DNA from: Enterobacter sp. ENT03
GTDB taxonomy: Bacteria; Pseudomonadota; Gammaproteobacteria; Enterobacterales; Enterobacteriaceae
Direction of reading: 5' to 3'
Assembly (NCBI RefSeq): GCF_019218745.1
Contig: NZ_JAHUXA010000008.1
Coordinates: 62,001 to 126,000, forward strand
Length of the DNA stretch: 64,000 bases
Under the pieces are notes generated by a model. That model was not told the origin of the DNA. It was given only the letters and a program-made list of their open reading frames with translations, and ran no database searches. The translations under genes were made by a program, and so were the position numbers. Shown in pieces: positions 29,235 through 41,727 of this stretch (its first letter is position 1; every line of letters begins with the position of its first letter).

Positions 29235-30363
29235 TTTGCCACCTCTGAGTCTTTATATTCACATTCCCTGGTGCGTGCAGAAATGCCCGTACTGCGATTT
29301 CAATTCGCATGCGTTAAAGGGCGAAGTGCCGCACGATGACTATGTGGCGCATCTGCTACGCGATCTGGATGCCGACGTGGCCTATGCGCAGGATCGTGAA
29401 GTGAAGACCATTTTTATCGGTGGCGGAACGCCGAGCCTGCTCTCCGGCCCGGCGATGCAAACCCTGCTTGATGGCGTGCGGGCGCGTCTGAACCTCGCCG
29501 CTGATGCTGAAATTACCATGGAAGCTAACCCCGGCACGGTGGAAGCAGACCGCTTTGTTGAGTACCAGCGGGCGGGCGTTAATCGTATTTCTATTGGCGT
29601 GCAAAGCTTTAGCGATGAGAAGCTGCGTCGTCTGGGCCGTATTCACGGGCCGGAAGAAGCAAAACGGGCGGCGCATCTCGCCGCCGGGCTGGGGCTGCGC
29701 AGTTTTAACCTCGATTTGATGCATGGTCTGCCGGATCAATCGCTGGAAGAAGCGCTGGATGATTTGCGCCAGGCGATTGCCCTCAACCCGCCGCATCTTT
29801 CCTGGTATCAGCTGACCATTGAGCCTGGCACGCTGTTTGGTTCGCGTCCGCCGGTATTACCGGATGATGATTCGCTGTGGGATATTTTTGAACAGGGTGA
29901 CAAGCTGCTGACGGCTGCGGGGTATGTGCAGTATGAAACCTCGGCTTACGCGAAGCCGGGCTATCAGTGCCAGCATAATCTTAACTACTGGCGCTTTGGT
30001 GACTATCTGGGCATTGGCTGCGGTGCGCACGGCAAAGTGACTTTCCCGGACGGGCGGATTTTACGTACCGCCAAAACGCGCCATCCGCGCGGCTATATGC
30101 AGGGTACGTACCTTGATAAGCAGCATGATGTCGCGGCAGAAGATAAACCTTTCGAGTTCTTTATGAACCGCTTTCGCCTGCTGGAAGCCGCGCCGCGCGC
30201 GGAGTTTACGCGCTACACCGGTCTTGATGAAGCGGTTATCCGCCCGCAAATCGATAAGGCCATTGCGCGTGGCTATCTGAGCGAGTCGGCAACCTGCTGG
30301 CAGATCACCGAACAGGGTAAGCTGTTCCTCAATTCCCTGCTGGAACTGTTTCTGGCGGAATAG
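29227..30363 (+). CDS. hemW: Heme chaperone HemW (radical-SAM, HemN-like)
   Basis: The 378-residue protein has the radical-SAM cluster motif [13 protein letters not shown] and [10 protein letters not shown], with [17 protein letters not shown] further on. It is shorter than HemN and belongs to the HemW group, which binds haem and delivers it to membrane enzymes rather than oxidising coproporphyrinogen. It is last in the yggS unit. In E. coli yggM and ansB follow; here djlA follows in convergent orientation, marking a genome rearrangement. Confidence 0.95.
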   Translation: MANLPPLSLYIHIPWCVQKCPYCDFNSHALKGEVPHDDYVAHLLRDLDADVAYAQDREVKTIFIGGGTPSLLSGPAMQTLLDGVRARLNLAADAEITMEANPGTVEADRFVEYQRAGVNRISIGVQSFSDEKLRRLGRIHGPEEAKRAAHLAAGLGLRSFNLDLMHGLPDQSLEEALDDLRQAIALNPPHLSWYQLTIEPGTLFGSRPPVLPDDDSLWDIFEQGDKLLTAAGYVQYETSAYAKPGYQCQHNLNYWRFGDYLGIGCGAHGKVTFPDGRILRTAKTRHPRGYMQGTYLDKQHDVAAEDKPFEFFMNRFRLLEAAPRAEFTRYTGLDEAVIRPQIDKAIARGYLSESATCWQITEQGKLFLNSLLELFLAE

Positions 30364-30367
30364 TCTA

Positions 30368-30410
30368 TCACCCCGGCCCTCTTCCATCGGGAGAGAGTCA
30401 GGGTGAGGGG
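30368..30410. repeat. Dispersed CCCTCTCCC-type palindromic repeat at the hemW-djlA junction
   Basis: CCGGCCCTCTTCC, a short loop and GGGAGAGAGTCAGGGTGAGGGG form an imperfect hairpin. A second copy of the same family lies at 38170-38209 between apaH and folA (CCCTCTCC, CAAC, GGAGAGGG, then GTCAGAGTGAGAG). It fills most of the 60-bp gap between hemW and djlA. Confidence 0.75.
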
Positions 30411-30423
30411 AACGCCTGCCTGC

Positions 30424-31239
30424 TTATTTAAATCCCTTTGCTTCTTTGATCAGCTCGTAGGCTTTCTGGATCTCCTGCGCTTTTTGCTTCGCCATCTCCA
30501 TCATTTCCGGCGGCAGCCCTTTGGCAACCAGCTTATCCGGGTGGTGCTCGCTCATCAGCTTACGATAGGCGCGCTTGATGGTGGTAGCGTCGGCGTCAGG
30601 TTTCACCCCCAGCACATTGCAGGCGTCTTCCAGAGTGGGTCCGCGCTGCGCTTGTTGCCAGCCGCCGCCAGACTGTTGCTGCTGGTAGCCATCGCCAAAG
30701 TGCGCGCCGCCTTGCATCATGCGTAAGAACTGGTCGAACTGCATGCGGGAAATGCCCAGCTCTTCGGCAATCACGTACAGCACTTCACGCTCGTTGGGAT
30801 GCAGCGAGCCGTCTGCGAACGCCGCCTGGATCTGAATTTCCAGAAACATCCGTATCAGATCGAAACGCCCAAAGCAGACGCTGCGGAACTGACGCATTTT
30901 CTCACGCAACGGATAGTTATCCGCTTTACCGACGCGAAACGCCTGCTGCGCGGCGGCACGTGAGTCGCCATGCAGATTCATACGATCCATAAACAGGCTC
31001 GCCACCTGAATATCAGCCTGCGTCACATGGCCTTTGGATTTGGTTAAATGGCCCATCACCTCAAAGGTGGTGGCAAAAAAGAGCGACTGACGTTCACGTT
31101 GATTCGCAAACCACGCCATTTTACGGCTGCGTGCCTTGTCAAACATATGCCCGATCAATAGCCCGAGGAGCACGCCCCAGAAGCCCCCGCCCATCAATAA
31201 GGCGATGGCGACACCAATCACTTTTCCCCAATACTGCAT
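30424..31239 (-). CDS. djlA: Membrane-anchored co-chaperone DjlA
   Basis: DjlA is a DnaJ-type partner of DnaK, anchored in the inner membrane by one N-terminal segment ([25 protein letters not shown] as a glycine-rich helix). It has a central TerB-like domain and a C-terminal J domain with the HPD motif ([12 protein letters not shown]). The 271 residues equal the E. coli length. It is divergent from lptD, as in E. coli. Confidence 0.96.
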   Translation of the reverse strand: MQYWGKVIGVAIALLMGGGFWGVLLGLLIGHMFDKARSRKMAWFANQRERQSLFFATTFEVMGHLTKSKGHVTQADIQVASLFMDRMNLHGDSRAAAQQAFRVGKADNYPLREKMRQFRSVCFGRFDLIRMFLEIQIQAAFADGSLHPNEREVLYVIAEELGISRMQFDQFLRMMQGGAHFGDGYQQQQSGGGWQQAQRGPTLEDACNVLGVKPDADATTIKRAYRKLMSEHHPDKLVAKGLPPEMMEMAKQKAQEIQKAYELIKEAKGFK

Positions 31240-31436
31240 ATACTCCCCAAATCGTCATGCCGTCGGCTAAAATTTGCATTATCATACCCGTCATTCTATG
31301 CCGTGCACAGGCACAGCCTTCTTTAGCAGGCTCGATTACGGGCAGGATTAACACTAGCGCTGCGAAGGTGAGTAAGTTAGTCTCTGACTGTTTGCAAGCC
31401 GTAAAGCCACTGATGACGGAACAACAAATACAACGT

Positions 31437-33785
31437 ATGAATAAACGTATTCCCACCCTTCTGGCCACGATGATTGCCTCTGCTCTGTACAGCCAGTACG
31501 GACAGGCGGCCGATCTTGCCTCGCAGTGTATGCTGGGCGTACCGAGCTATAACCGCCCTCTGGTGACAGGGGATACTAACGCTCTGCCCGTCACCATTAA
31601 CGCAGATCATGCGAAAGGCAATTACCCTGACGATGCCGTCTTTACCGGCAAGGTTGATGTCCAGCAGGGTAACAGCCGTTTGCAGGCCGATGAGATGCAG
31701 CTGCATCAGCAGGTGGCGGAAGGCCAGGCCGATCCCGTGCGCACCGTCGACGCACTGGGTAACGTACATTACGACGATAACCAGGTCATTCTGAAAGGTC
31801 CGAAAGCGTGGGCGAATCTGAATACCAAAGATACCAACGTCTGGGAAGGCGATTATCAGATGGTGGGACGTCAGGGTCGTGGGACTGCCGACCTGATGAA
31901 ACAGCGTGGTGAAAACCGCTATACCATTCTCGATAACGGCACCTTTACCTCCTGTCTGCCGGGTTCAAATACCTGGAGCGTGGTGGGCTCGGAAGTGATC
32001 CATGACCGCGAAGAGCAGGTTGCGGAGATTTGGAACGCGCGCTTTAAGCTCGGTCCGGTGCCAGTGTTCTACAGCCCCTATTTGCAGTTGCCGATCGGTG
32101 ACAAACGTCGTTCAGGTTTCCTGATCCCGAATGCCCGATACACTACCACGAACTATTTTGAGTTCTACCTGCCGTATTACTGGAACATCGCGCCGAACTT
32201 CGATGCCACCATCACGCCGCACTATATTCACAAGCGTGGCAATATTCAGTGGGAAAACGAGTTCCGCTATTTGACGAAAGCAGGTGCTGGCCTGATCGAG
32301 TTTGATTATCTGCCGTCTGATGATGTGTATCAGGACGAAAACCCGACCGAGAGCGATCGTCATCGTTGGTTGTTCTACTGGCAACATTCCGGGGTAGTGG
32401 ATCAGGTGTGGCGTTTCAGCGCTGACTATACAAAAGTTAGCGATCCGACGTACTTTAACGACTTTGATTCTAAGTACGGTTCCAGTACCGATGGGTACGC
32501 GACGCAAAAATTCAGCGTCGGCTATGGTATTGAAAACTTCAATGCCACGGTGTCAACCAAGCAGTTCCAGGTCTTTGATACGCAAAACCGCAGTTCCTAT
32601 TCCGCCCAGCCACAGCTGGACGTGAACTATTATCAGAACGATGTCGGCCCCTTTGACACCCGTGTTTATGCTCAGGCGGTTCACTTCGTGAACACTAAAG
32701 ACAATATGCCGGAAGCCACGCGTGTCCACCTCGAACCGACGATTAGCCTGCCGCTGTCGAACGGATGGGGAAGTCTGAACACCGAAGCGAAGGTGATGGC
32801 GACCCATTACCAGCAAAGTAACTATGACGACTACAACGCCGCAAGAAATACAGAACTTGAAAGCTCGGTAAGTCGTGTGCTGCCGCAGTTTAAAGTTGAC
32901 GGCAAAATGGTGTTCGAGCGCGATATGAACTGGGCGGAAAACTACACCCAGACGCTGGAGCCGCGTGCGCAGTATCTTTATGTCCCTTATCGTGACCAGA
33001 GCAATATCCAGAACTATGATTCATCGCTGCTGCAATCTGACTACAGTGGTCTGTTCCGCGATCGGACCTATGGCGGCCTGGACCGCATAGCCTCCGCCAA
33101 CCAAATCACCACTGGCGTTACGTCGCGCATTTATGATGATCAATCGGTTGAACGTTTTAACGTTTCTGTTGGTCAAATCTACTATTTCTCAGAATCCCGT
33201 ACCGGGGATGACAATATTAACTGGGAAAAAGATAACAACACCGGTTCGCTGGTCTGGGCGGGCGACACTTACTGGCGCATCACCGATCGCTGGGGTTTGC
33301 GTGGCGGACTGCAGTACGATAAACGTCTCGACAACGTGGCGACCAGCAGCGCAACGGCGGAATACCGTCGTGACGAAGACCGTGTGTTACAGCTGAGCTA
33401 TCGCTACGCCAGCCCGGAGTATATCCAGGCAACGTTACCGAACTTTGCGACGTCTGAGCAGTATAATAAAGGCATCTCGCAGGTTGGCGGTGCAGCAAGC
33501 TGGCCGATCGTTGACCGCTGGTCAGTTGTCGGCGCGTACTATTTTGATACCAATACCAGCAAACCGGCAGACCAGATGGTCGGTTTGCAATATAGCTCCT
33601 GCTGTTACGCTATTCGCGTTGGCTATGAACGCAAGCTGAACGGCTGGGATAATCAAAACAACCAGAGCAAATACGATAAAGTTATCGGCTTTAACATCGA
33701 ACTGCGCGGCCTGAGCTCTAACTACGGTCTGGGCACTCAGCAGATGCTGCGTTCGAACATTCTGCCTTATCGTTCTACTTTGTAA
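31437..33785 (+). CDS. lptD: LPS-assembly outer-membrane protein LptD
   Basis: LptD is the essential outer-membrane barrel that, with LptE, inserts lipopolysaccharide into the outer leaflet. The 782-residue precursor has a signal peptide ([17 protein letters not shown]), an N-terminal beta-jellyroll domain ([20 protein letters not shown]) and a 26-strand barrel. Four cysteines for the two long-range disulfides are visible (CMLGVP, CLPGSN, SSCCYAI). The ATG at 31437 ([10 protein letters not shown]) matches E. coli; the frame is open upstream to 31131, which is not coding. It heads the lptD-surA-pdxA-rsmA-apaG-apaH operon. Confidence 0.96.
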   Translation: MNKRIPTLLATMIASALYSQYGQAADLASQCMLGVPSYNRPLVTGDTNALPVTINADHAKGNYPDDAVFTGKVDVQQGNSRLQADEMQLHQQVAEGQADPVRTVDALGNVHYDDNQVILKGPKAWANLNTKDTNVWEGDYQMVGRQGRGTADLMKQRGENRYTILDNGTFTSCLPGSNTWSVVGSEVIHDREEQVAEIWNARFKLGPVPVFYSPYLQLPIGDKRRSGFLIPNARYTTTNYFEFYLPYYWNIAPNFDATITPHYIHKRGNIQWENEFRYLTKAGAGLIEFDYLPSDDVYQDENPTESDRHRWLFYWQHSGVVDQVWRFSADYTKVSDPTYFNDFDSKYGSSTDGYATQKFSVGYGIENFNATVSTKQFQVFDTQNRSSYSAQPQLDVNYYQNDVGPFDTRVYAQAVHFVNTKDNMPEATRVHLEPTISLPLSNGWGSLNTEAKVMATHYQQSNYDDYNAARNTELESSVSRVLPQFKVDGKMVFERDMNWAENYTQTLEPRAQYLYVPYRDQSNIQNYDSSLLQSDYSGLFRDRTYGGLDRIASANQITTGVTSRIYDDQSVERFNVSVGQIYYFSESRTGDDNINWEKDNNTGSLVWAGDTYWRITDRWGLRGGLQYDKRLDNVATSSATAEYRRDEDRVLQLSYRYASPEYIQATLPNFATSEQYNKGISQVGGAASWPIVDRWSVVGAYYFDTNTSKPADQMVGLQYSSCCYAIRVGYERKLNGWDNQNNQSKYDKVIGFNIELRGLSSNYGLGTQQMLRSNILPYRSTL

Positions 33786-33838
33786 TGTCGTTGATTTGCA
33801 ACGTAATCCGCATTGCGGTTAATGGAAATGGAAAAAGT

Positions 33839-35125
33839 ATGAAGAACTGGAAAACGCTGCTGCTCGGTCTCGCTATGGTTGCGAACACCGGTTTCGCTGC
33901 GCCACAGGTTGTCGATAAAGTCGCTGCCGTCGTCAATAATGGCGTGGTCTTAGAAAGTGACGTTGATGGTTTGATGCAGTCTGTGAAACTCAATGCCGGC
34001 CAGGCGGGTCAGCAATTACCGGATGACAACACGCTGCGTCACCAGATCCTTGAACGATTGATCATGGATCAAATCATTTTGCAGATGGGCACCAAAATGG
34101 GTGTCAAGATCACTGACGAGCAGCTCGATCAGGCGATCGCAAACATCGCGAAACAGAACAATATGACGCTCGATCAGATGCGTAGCCGTCTGGCTTACGA
34201 TGGGGTTAACTACAACACCTACCGTAACCAGATCCGCAAAGAGATGCTGATCTCCGAAGTGCGTAACGGCGAAGTGCGCCGTCGCGTGACGATTCTGCCG
34301 CAAGAAGTGGAATCCCTGGCGCAGCAGGTTGGCAATCAGAACGATGCCAGCACCGAGCTGAACCTGAGCCACATCCTGATCCCGCTGCCGGAAAACCCGA
34401 CCGCCGATCAGGTGAACGAAGCGGAAAGCCAGGCGCGCTCTATTGTTGAGCAAGCGCGTGGCGGTGATGACTTCGGTAAACTGGCGATCACCTATTCTGC
34501 CGACCAGCAGGCGCTGAAAGGCGGCGAAATGGGCTGGGGCCGCATTCAGGAACTGCCGTCTATTTTTGCGCAGGCGTTAAGCACGGCGAAGAAAGGCGAC
34601 ATTATCGGTCCAATTCGTTCCGGTGTGGGCTTCCATATCCTGAAAGTGAACGATCTGCGTGGTCAGAGCCAGAACATTTCCGTGACCGAAGTTCATGCGC
34701 GTCACATTCTGCTTAAGCCGTCGCCGATCATGACCGACGAACAGGCCCGTCTGAAGATTGAACAGATCGCCGCCGACATTAAGAGTGGCAAAACCACCTT
34801 TGCCAATGCAGCGAAAGAGTTCTCTCAGGATCCAGGCTCCGCTAATCAGGGCGGCGATCTGGGCTGGGCTGCACCGGACATTTTCGATCCGGCGTTCCGC
34901 GATGCGCTGACGAAACTTAACAAAGGCCAGATCAGCGGACCGGTTCACTCCTCATTCGGCTGGCATCTGATCGAACTGCTGGATACCCGCAACGTTGATA
35001 AAACCGATGCGGCGCAGAAAGATCGTGCGTACCGCATGCTGATGAACCGTAAAATGTCAGAAGAAGGCGCAGCCTGGATGCAGGAACAACGCGCCAGCGC
35101 TTACGTGAAAATTCTGAGCAACTAA
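33839..35125 (+). CDS. surA: Periplasmic chaperone and peptidyl-prolyl isomerase SurA
   Basis: SurA escorts outer-membrane proteins through the periplasm. The 428-residue precursor has a signal peptide ([14 protein letters not shown]), an N-terminal chaperone module and two parvulin domains (around [15 protein letters not shown] and [13 protein letters not shown]). The ATG at 33839 gives the E. coli N-terminus and length. Its stop codon overlaps the pdxA ATG (TAATG). Confidence 0.97.
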   Translation: MKNWKTLLLGLAMVANTGFAAPQVVDKVAAVVNNGVVLESDVDGLMQSVKLNAGQAGQQLPDDNTLRHQILERLIMDQIILQMGTKMGVKITDEQLDQAIANIAKQNNMTLDQMRSRLAYDGVNYNTYRNQIRKEMLISEVRNGEVRRRVTILPQEVESLAQQVGNQNDASTELNLSHILIPLPENPTADQVNEAESQARSIVEQARGGDDFGKLAITYSADQQALKGGEMGWGRIQELPSIFAQALSTAKKGDIIGPIRSGVGFHILKVNDLRGQSQNISVTEVHARHILLKPSPIMTDEQARLKIEQIAADIKSGKTTFANAAKEFSQDPGSANQGGDLGWAAPDIFDPAFRDALTKLNKGQISGPVHSSFGWHLIELLDTRNVDKTDAAQKDRAYRMLMNRKMSEEGAAWMQEQRASAYVKILSN

Positions 35126-36111
35126 TGAACGTGCAGCGTGTCGTTATCACTCCCGGCGAACCCGCCGGGATTGGCCCCGACCTCGTCGTCCAGCTCGCCC
35201 AGCGCGACTGGCCGATGGAACTGGTGGTCTGCGCCGACGCAGAACTTCTCACAGACCGGGCCTCCCAGCTCGGTCTGTCGCTTTCTCTGCTCCCCTGGCA
35301 ACCCGACAATCCCCCGCAGGCGCAACGCGCCGGTACCATAACGCTGTTACCTGTGGCGCTGCGTGAACCCGTCATACCGGGTCAACTGTCCGTGGCGAAC
35401 GGTGCCTATGTGGTGGAAACCCTTGCACGAGCCTGCGACGGCTGCCTGAACGGCGAATTTGCCGCGCTGGTGACCGGGCCGGTACACAAAGGCGTCATCA
35501 ACGACGCTGGCGTGCCCTTTACCGGTCACACCGAGTTCTTTGAAGAACGCGCGCAGGCCAGCAAAGTGGTGATGATGCTGGCGACGGAAGAATTACGCGT
35601 CGCGCTGGCAACAACGCACCTGCCGATTAAAGCGGTGGCAGACGCGATCACCCCGTCGCTGCTGCGCGATGTGATCACCATTCTGCACCACGATCTGCGC
35701 ACGAAGTTCGGCATCCGTGAACCACACGTGCTGGTCTGCGGCCTGAACCCGCACGCCGGGGAAGGCGGTCACATGGGCACGGAAGAGATCGACACCATTA
35801 TTCCGGTCCTCGAGGAACTGCGGGCGCAGGGGATGAACCTCAGCGGTCCATTACCCGCCGACACGCTGTTCCAGCCCAAATATCTCGACCACGCTGATGC
35901 GGTGCTGGCGATGTACCACGATCAGGGCCTGCCTGTGCTAAAATACCAGGGCTTTGGCCGCGGGGTAAATATTACGCTCGGCCTGCCCTTTATTCGCACC
36001 TCGGTTGACCACGGTACTGCCCTTGAACTGGCAGGCCAGGGGAAAGCCGAGGTCGGCAGTTTTATTACGGCGCTTAATCTCGCCATCAAAATGATTATTA
36101 ATACTCAATGA
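35125..36111 (+). CDS. pdxA: 4-hydroxythreonine-4-phosphate dehydrogenase
   Basis: PdxA oxidises 4-phosphohydroxy-threonine on the way to pyridoxine phosphate. The 328-residue protein has the conserved [13 protein letters not shown] start, [19 protein letters not shown] and the metal-binding [13 protein letters not shown] and [12 protein letters not shown]. It overlaps both surA and rsmA by a few bases, showing tight coupling. Confidence 0.97.
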   Translation: MNVQRVVITPGEPAGIGPDLVVQLAQRDWPMELVVCADAELLTDRASQLGLSLSLLPWQPDNPPQAQRAGTITLLPVALREPVIPGQLSVANGAYVVETLARACDGCLNGEFAALVTGPVHKGVINDAGVPFTGHTEFFEERAQASKVVMMLATEELRVALATTHLPIKAVADAITPSLLRDVITILHHDLRTKFGIREPHVLVCGLNPHAGEGGHMGTEEIDTIIPVLEELRAQGMNLSGPLPADTLFQPKYLDHADAVLAMYHDQGLPVLKYQGFGRGVNITLGLPFIRTSVDHGTALELAGQGKAEVGSFITALNLAIKMIINTQ

Positions 36112-36929
36112 ATACGAGAGTCCATCAGGGCCATCTTGCCCGCAAACGCTTCGGGCAAAACTTCCTCAACGATCACTTTGTGATCGACAGTATCGTTTCG
36201 GCGATCAACCCCAAACCCGGTCAGGCAATGGTCGAAATCGGCCCCGGCCTTGGCGCGCTGACCGAACCGGTCGGCGAGCGCATGGATAAAATGACCGTGA
36301 TCGAGCTGGATCGCGATCTGGCGGCCCGTCTGCAAACGCATCCGTTCCTGGCGCCTAAACTGACGATTTATCAGCAAGATGCCATGACGATGAACTTCGC
36401 GGAGCTGTCGACGACCCTCGGCCAGCCTTTGCGCGTCTTTGGTAACCTGCCGTATAACATCTCCACGCCGTTGATGTTCCACCTGTTTAGCTATACTGGT
36501 GCCATTGCCGATATGCATTTTATGCTGCAAAAAGAGGTGGTAAATCGCCTGGTTGCAGGGCCAAACAGTAAAGCGTATGGTCGGTTAAGCGTGATGGCGC
36601 AGTACTATTGCCAGGTGATCCCGGTACTTGAAGTGCCGCCGACCGCCTTTACGCCAGCGCCGAAAGTGGATTCTGCGGTCGTCAGACTGGTGCCGCACAC
36701 CACGCCGCCTTATCCGGTAAAAGAGGTTCGCGTGCTGAGCCGTATCACGACCGAAGCGTTTAACCAGCGTCGTAAAACGATCCGTAACAGCCTCGGTAAT
36801 TTGTTCAGCGTAGAGGTGCTCACCTCACTGGGTATTGACCCTGGCGCCCGTGCAGAGAACATCTCTGTGGCGCAATACTGCCAGCTGGCGAATTACCTTA
36901 TTGATAATGCGCCGCCGAAGGAGAGTTAA
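36108..36929 (+). CDS. rsmA: 16S rRNA adenine dimethyltransferase RsmA (KsgA)
   Basis: RsmA dimethylates two adjacent adenines (A1518, A1519) near the 3' end of 16S rRNA. The 273 residues equal E. coli KsgA. The SAM-binding motif [13 protein letters not shown] and the catalytic NLPYNIS are intact. The ATG overlaps the pdxA stop (ATGA). Loss of this activity gives kasugamycin resistance in E. coli; nothing here suggests loss. Confidence 0.97.
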   Translation: MNTRVHQGHLARKRFGQNFLNDHFVIDSIVSAINPKPGQAMVEIGPGLGALTEPVGERMDKMTVIELDRDLAARLQTHPFLAPKLTIYQQDAMTMNFAELSTTLGQPLRVFGNLPYNISTPLMFHLFSYTGAIADMHFMLQKEVVNRLVAGPNSKAYGRLSVMAQYYCQVIPVLEVPPTAFTPAPKVDSAVVRLVPHTTPPYPVKEVRVLSRITTEAFNQRRKTIRNSLGNLFSVEVLTSLGIDPGARAENISVAQYCQLANYLIDNAPPKES

Positions 36930-36932
36930 GTC

Positions 36933-37310
36933 ATGATCAATTCGCCCCGCGTATGTGTTCAGGTACAGAGCGTTTACATCGAGTCTCAGTCAGCACCGGA
37001 GCTTGAACGTTATGTCTTTGCTTACACCGTAACCATACGAAATCTGGGGCGGACGCCTGTGCAAGTGCTCGGGCGATACTGGCTTATCACCAACGGCAAT
37101 GGCCGTGAAACCGAAGTCCAGGGCGAAGGTATCGTTGGCGTACAGCCGCATATCGACGCCGGCGACGACTATCAGTACACCAGCGGCGCGGTGCTTGAAA
37201 CGCCGCTGGGCACCATGCAGGGTCATTATGAAATGATCGATGCTCAGGGGAATGCCTTCCGCATTGCCATCCCGGTTTTCCGACTCGCCGTTCCAACACT
37301 GATTCATTAA
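36933..37310 (+). CDS. apaG: ApaG protein
   Basis: The 125-residue protein has the fibronectin-III-like ApaG fold, with the motifs [24 protein letters not shown] and [22 protein letters not shown]. The function is not firmly known; the gene is always near rsmA and apaH. It starts 4 bp after the rsmA stop. Confidence 0.95.
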   Translation: MINSPRVCVQVQSVYIESQSAPELERYVFAYTVTIRNLGRTPVQVLGRYWLITNGNGRETEVQGEGIVGVQPHIDAGDDYQYTSGAVLETPLGTMQGHYEMIDAQGNAFRIAIPVFRLAVPTLIH

Positions 37311-37314
37311 TCAC

Positions 37315-38163
37315 ATGTCTACATACCTTATTGGCGACATTCACGGTTGCTACGATGAACTGATCGCATTATTAAAGCAGGTACAGTTTTCTCCCCAGAC
37401 GGACACACTGTGGCTGACGGGCGATCTGGTGGCGCGCGGCCCGGCATCGCTGGAAGTGCTGCGCTTTGTGAAATCACTCGGCGACAGCGTGCGCATGGTG
37501 CTGGGCAACCACGACCTGCATCTGCTGGGCGTGTATGCGGGCATCAGTCGTAACAAGCCGAAAGATCGCATTACCCCGCTGCTGGAAGCGCCGGACGCCG
37601 ACGAGCTAATCAACTGGCTGCGTCGTCAGCCGCTGTTGCAGGTGGACGAAGAGAAAAAGCTGGTGATGGCGCACGCGGGCATTACGCCACAGTGGGATCT
37701 GGAAACGGCGATCGCCTGTGCCAGAGACGTCGAATCCGTGCTGGCCAGCGACACCTACCCGTTATTCCTCGATGCCATGTACGGCGACATGCCGAACAAC
37801 TGGACGCCGGAGCTGGCGGGGCTGGCGCGTTTACGCTTCATCAGCAATGCTTTTACCCGCATGCGTTTCTGCTTCCCGAACGGGCAGCTGGATATGTACT
37901 GTAAAGACGTGCCGGAGAACGCCCCTGCGCCGCTCAAGCCGTGGTTTGCCATTCCTGGCCCGGTGACGGACGAGTACAGCGTGGCCTTTGGTCACTGGGC
38001 ATCGCTGGAAGGAAAAGGCGCGCCGGAAGGCGTTTATGCGCTGGATACGGGCTGCTGCTGGGGCGGGGTACTGACCTGTCTGCGCTGGGAAGATAAAACA
38101 TATTTCGCACAGCCGTCGAATCGCCAGCTGGATTTGGGCGAGAACGAAGCGGCGTCGTTCTGA
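37315..38163 (+). CDS. apaH: Diadenosine tetraphosphatase (Ap4A hydrolase)
   Basis: ApaH splits Ap4A and related dinucleotides into two ADP and can decap Np4-RNA. The 282-residue protein has the metallophosphatase motifs [18 protein letters not shown] and GNHDLHLLG. It closes the operon; a palindromic repeat that may terminate transcription follows. Confidence 0.96.
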   Translation: MSTYLIGDIHGCYDELIALLKQVQFSPQTDTLWLTGDLVARGPASLEVLRFVKSLGDSVRMVLGNHDLHLLGVYAGISRNKPKDRITPLLEAPDADELINWLRRQPLLQVDEEKKLVMAHAGITPQWDLETAIACARDVESVLASDTYPLFLDAMYGDMPNNWTPELAGLARLRFISNAFTRMRFCFPNGQLDMYCKDVPENAPAPLKPWFAIPGPVTDEYSVAFGHWASLEGKGAPEGVYALDTGCCWGGVLTCLRWEDKTYFAQPSNRQLDLGENEAASF

Positions 38164-38169
38164 CCCCGC

Positions 38170-38209
38170 TCAACCCTGCCCTCTCCCAACGGAGAGGGTC
38201 AGAGTGAGA
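38170..38209. repeat. CCCTCTCC palindromic repeat between apaH and folA
   Basis: A perfect 8-bp stem CCCTCTCC / GGAGAGGG with loop CAAC (38179-38198), followed by TCAGAGTGAGAG. It belongs to the same family as the repeat at 30368-30410. It lies between convergent genes and may also end transcription. Confidence 0.7.
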
Positions 38210-38215
38210 GTGGTT

Positions 38216-38746
<531 letters not shown>

Positions 38747-38786
38747 TCACGTCGACTGGCGACAGGGTAAAGAATGATAAAATTTT

Positions 38787-40652
38787 TCATTCTGCTGATG
38801 GCTTCACTGCCGGTTCATCCCGCGGATCGCCGGTATGTTTTCCCTCTTCCGTGCCCTGCCAGCCATGGCGCTGAATCAGCGACAGGTGCGCGCGATCTTC
38901 GCTGATGATCTCGCTCAGCATCGCACTGGTGCGTTTATACACCGCCGCGCGCGACTGGGTGTCATTGTCGACGTCCGCCATCTCTTCCACCATCTGTGAA
39001 TTATAGCGGCGGAACAGATCGGCGCGCTCGCGCGCTTCATACTGCCCCAGCCCTAATCCTTCCAGCGCCATACGGCCCAGTTTCAGCGCACCTTCGAAGG
39101 TTTCACGCTCCGGTCTTTCGACACCAGCCTGGCGCAGACGAATGTAGTGATCGACGTCGCGGGCGCGGGCGATAATCGTCAGGTGCGGGAAATGCGCTTT
39201 CACCAGCTCCGTCAGTTGCAGATTGGTTTTTGGATCGTCGATGGCGTTGATAAACACTTCCGCTTTCGCCGCCCCGGCAGATTCCAGCAGATCCACCCGC
39301 GTGGCATCGCCGTAAAACACCTTCATGCCAAACTTACGCAGCGTTTCGATGTGGTCAGGATCGTGATCCAGTACCACCATTTTCACGCCGCTGGAGAGCA
39401 ACAGACGCCCGGCGATCTGCCCGAAACGACCAAACCCGGCAATGATCACCCGCGGCTGTTCTTCATCAATTTCATCCGCCTCACGTGGCTGACCGACCGC
39501 CGCGCTTTCCAGCCGCGTCAGCAGCACCAGCAGGATCGGCGTCGCGGCCATCGACAGCGCCACCGCCAGCGTCAGCGCTTTCGCCCATTCCGGATCCAGC
39601 ACGTTGGCCATCCGCGCCGCGCCGAAGATCACAAACGCAAACTCACTCCCCTGCCCCAGCAGCACAGCGAACCAGCGGCGCTGTTTTCCTGGCACGTTAA
39701 GCGGGCGGGCGATCAACCACAGCACCAGCGTTTTGATCATCAGGAAGCCCAGCAGCAGCACCGCGATACGCAGCGGATGACTGACCAGCGTCCCAAAATC
39801 GATGGACATGCCGACGCCAATGAAAAACAGCCCCAGCAGCAAGCCTTTAAAAGGTTCGATGTCGCTCTCCAGCGCATGACGATATTCGGAGCTGGCCAGC
39901 AACACCCCGGCCAAAAACGCGCCCATCGCCATCGACAATCCGGCTTCTTCCAGCAACAGGCCGAAGCCAAACACCAGGAACAGCGCCACGGCGCTGAATA
40001 CTTCCCGCAGGCCGGATCGTGCCACAAAGCGCAGCGCCGGACGCGCCACATAGCGGCCAATCAGCACCACCAGGGCCAGCGCGCCGACCACTTTTAGCGC
40101 CGAAAGCATGAAGGCGCTGGCGGTCGTCGCTTCACCGCTGACCGCCAGCAGCGGGATCATCGCCACCAGCGGGATGGCCGCGATGTCCTGGAACAGCAGC
40201 ACGGCAAAGGCGCTGCGTCCCATCTGCGAAACCATCAGGTTACGCTCGTTCATCGCCTGCATGGCAATGGCGGTGGACGATAACGCCAGCGTCAGGCCGA
40301 TCAGCACCGCTACCTGCCAGCGCAAGCCCAGCGCGATACAAAAGCCAGCGAGCAGCAGCCCGCAGGTGAGCATTTGCAGTGCGCCGCCGCCAAATACCGA
40401 GGCGCGCAGCTTCCACAGTCGGCGGGGATCCAGCTCAAGGCCGATGACAAACAGCATCAGCACCACGCCGATTTCCGCGAAATGTAAAATCGACTGCGCA
40501 TCCGTCACCAGCCGTAATCCCCACGGGCCAATGATGCAACCCGCGATGAGATAACCGAGCACCGAGCCGAGGCCGAGGCGCACGGCGACCGGCACGATAA
40601 GCGCGGCGGATCCCAGATAGATCAGCGCCTGGATCAGCGTATGACTATCCAT
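38787..40652 (-). CDS. kefC: Glutathione-regulated potassium-efflux antiporter KefC
   Basis: The 621-residue protein has an N-terminal CPA2 transporter domain with about 12 membrane segments, then an RCK/KTN domain with the Rossmann motif [16 protein letters not shown]. In E. coli it releases potassium and acidifies the cytoplasm in response to electrophile-glutathione adducts. It overlaps kefF by 8 bp. Confidence 0.96.
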   Translation of the reverse strand: MDSHTLIQALIYLGSAALIVPVAVRLGLGSVLGYLIAGCIIGPWGLRLVTDAQSILHFAEIGVVLMLFVIGLELDPRRLWKLRASVFGGGALQMLTCGLLLAGFCIALGLRWQVAVLIGLTLALSSTAIAMQAMNERNLMVSQMGRSAFAVLLFQDIAAIPLVAMIPLLAVSGEATTASAFMLSALKVVGALALVVLIGRYVARPALRFVARSGLREVFSAVALFLVFGFGLLLEEAGLSMAMGAFLAGVLLASSEYRHALESDIEPFKGLLLGLFFIGVGMSIDFGTLVSHPLRIAVLLLGFLMIKTLVLWLIARPLNVPGKQRRWFAVLLGQGSEFAFVIFGAARMANVLDPEWAKALTLAVALSMAATPILLVLLTRLESAAVGQPREADEIDEEQPRVIIAGFGRFGQIAGRLLLSSGVKMVVLDHDPDHIETLRKFGMKVFYGDATRVDLLESAGAAKAEVFINAIDDPKTNLQLTELVKAHFPHLTIIARARDVDHYIRLRQAGVERPERETFEGALKLGRMALEGLGLGQYEARERADLFRRYNSQMVEEMADVDNDTQSRAAVYKRTSAMLSEIISEDRAHLSLIQRHGWQGTEEGKHTGDPRDEPAVKPSAE

Positions 40653-41175
40653 GATGTGTCTCCTGCCAGTCCATCAGACGTTGTTTGTAGTGGCGCGCCT
40701 GCGCCTGAAGGGTTTCGTCATCTTCAACGAAGGTATTGTGCATGGCAAAAGGCGGCAGCCATTGCAGGCCGCAATACAGCGCCGTCGACTGGAGCGGCTG
40801 CGAGAGCACGTCAAACCCCGGATGCCCCCCCAGTTCGAAGTGATGTTCACCGCCGCCGGTAGTGACTGCCCAAAGCAGCTGTTTGCCGTGTAGCGCGTGA
40901 CCGCCCTCACCGTAGGCCCAGCCGTGAGACAACACTTTGTCCATCCACAGTTTTAACAGCGGCGGTACGCCGTACCACTGCATCGGATGCTGCCAGACGA
41001 TAAGATTGGCACGTTCCACCGCAGCCTGTTCAGCAGCGATGTCAATATCAAAATCGGGGTAAAGTTCGTATAAGGAGCGGATCTCGACGCCATCGAGCGT
41101 GGCGGCATGCTCGATCATCCGCTTGTTCGCATGCGAATGCCGCGGATAGGGATGAGCATAAATAATGAGGATCAT
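40645..41175 (-). CDS. kefF: KefC ancillary quinone oxidoreductase KefF
   Basis: The 176-residue flavodoxin-fold protein ([57 protein letters not shown]) is required for full KefC activity and has quinone reductase activity in E. coli. It is upstream of, and overlaps, kefC in one unit. Confidence 0.96.
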   Translation of the reverse strand: MILIIYAHPYPRHSHANKRMIEHAATLDGVEIRSLYELYPDFDIDIAAEQAAVERANLIVWQHPMQWYGVPPLLKLWMDKVLSHGWAYGEGGHALHGKQLLWAVTTGGGEHHFELGGHPGFDVLSQPLQSTALYCGLQWLPPFAMHNTFVEDDETLQAQARHYKQRLMDWQETHHG

Positions 41176-41268
41176 GGATAACCTGTCTGCAGGGGACTTT
41201 TAAGCCCTGAGTGTAGACAGTTAATCGTTGCGCTAACAGCGAAAACCTACAATTCGTTTACAAAGCAA

Positions 41269-41296
41269 CGCCCCGTTGCATTGCGGCAACAGGGCG
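41269..41296 (-). terminator. Probable terminator hairpin after the small lipoprotein gene
   Basis: On the minus strand an 11-bp stem with one mismatch (CGCCCTGTTGC / GCAACGGGGCG) and a 6-nt loop lies 22 bp after the stop. The T tract that follows is weak (TTGCTTTG). Confidence 0.5.
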
Positions 41297-41317
41297 CTCT
41301 GGTAACCTCAGGATGGA

Positions 41318-41551
41318 TCAGTTATCCAGTTCGCTCATGCCTTTCAACTGGTCACGATTGATTTGTTCTGTCTGACCCGTTGCAGCGTTTTTGTAAGAAA
41401 CCATACCGGTGTCTTTATCGACTTCCGGTTTACCGTCGGTAACGATGGTGCTGCCGTCGGTGGTTTTTACCGCCTGGTTAGATGAGCAACCGGCAACCGA
41501 CATCATGGTAGTCGCAGCAAAAAGTGAAGCCAGTAAAAGTTTATGTCGCAT
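41318..41551 (-). CDS. YgdI/YgdR-family small lipoprotein (DUF903)
   Basis: The 77-residue precursor has a lipoprotein signal ending in VAGC (Cys about 22). The mature part has the DUF903 pattern TDGSTIVTDGKPEVDKDTGM then SYKNAATGQTEQINRDQLKGM, closely like E. coli YgdI and YgdR. It is a short beta-barrel-like (SH3-type) lipoprotein of unknown role. It stands where E. coli has the fix and cai operons, between kefF and carB. Confidence 0.9.
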   Translation of the reverse strand: MRHKLLLASLFAATTMMSVAGCSSNQAVKTTDGSTIVTDGKPEVDKDTGMVSYKNAATGQTEQINRDQLKGMSELDN

Positions 41552-41696
41552 GGTGTTCTCCCCGCGTTTTCAGTGAATTTTCGTTCCAGATGCTTTAACT
41601 GTAGTTGAAACCTCTAAGGGCGGGAGAAAACACAGAACACTCTGAATGGGATACAAAATAGTGGCGGGCAAAGCATGAGGGCGATATAAGCGAAGC

Positions 41697-41727
41697 GCCA
41701 CCCGGCAACGCACGTTTACCGGGTGGC
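41697..41727. repeat. REP-type palindrome after carB
   Basis: GCCACCCGG and CCGGGTGGC form a perfect 9-bp stem around a 13-nt loop, 11 bp after the carB stop. The sequence is of the REP/PU class seen also at 56676 and 60821. Confidence 0.75.

Noticed and set aside
31131-31436. Upstream extension of lptD
   Set aside because: The signal peptide begins at 31437; the upstream frame overlaps the djlA 5' end and lacks homology.
39147-40097. 316-codon frame antisense to kefC
   Set aside because: Extremely rich in Gln, His and Arg, typical of the complement of membrane-helix codons.
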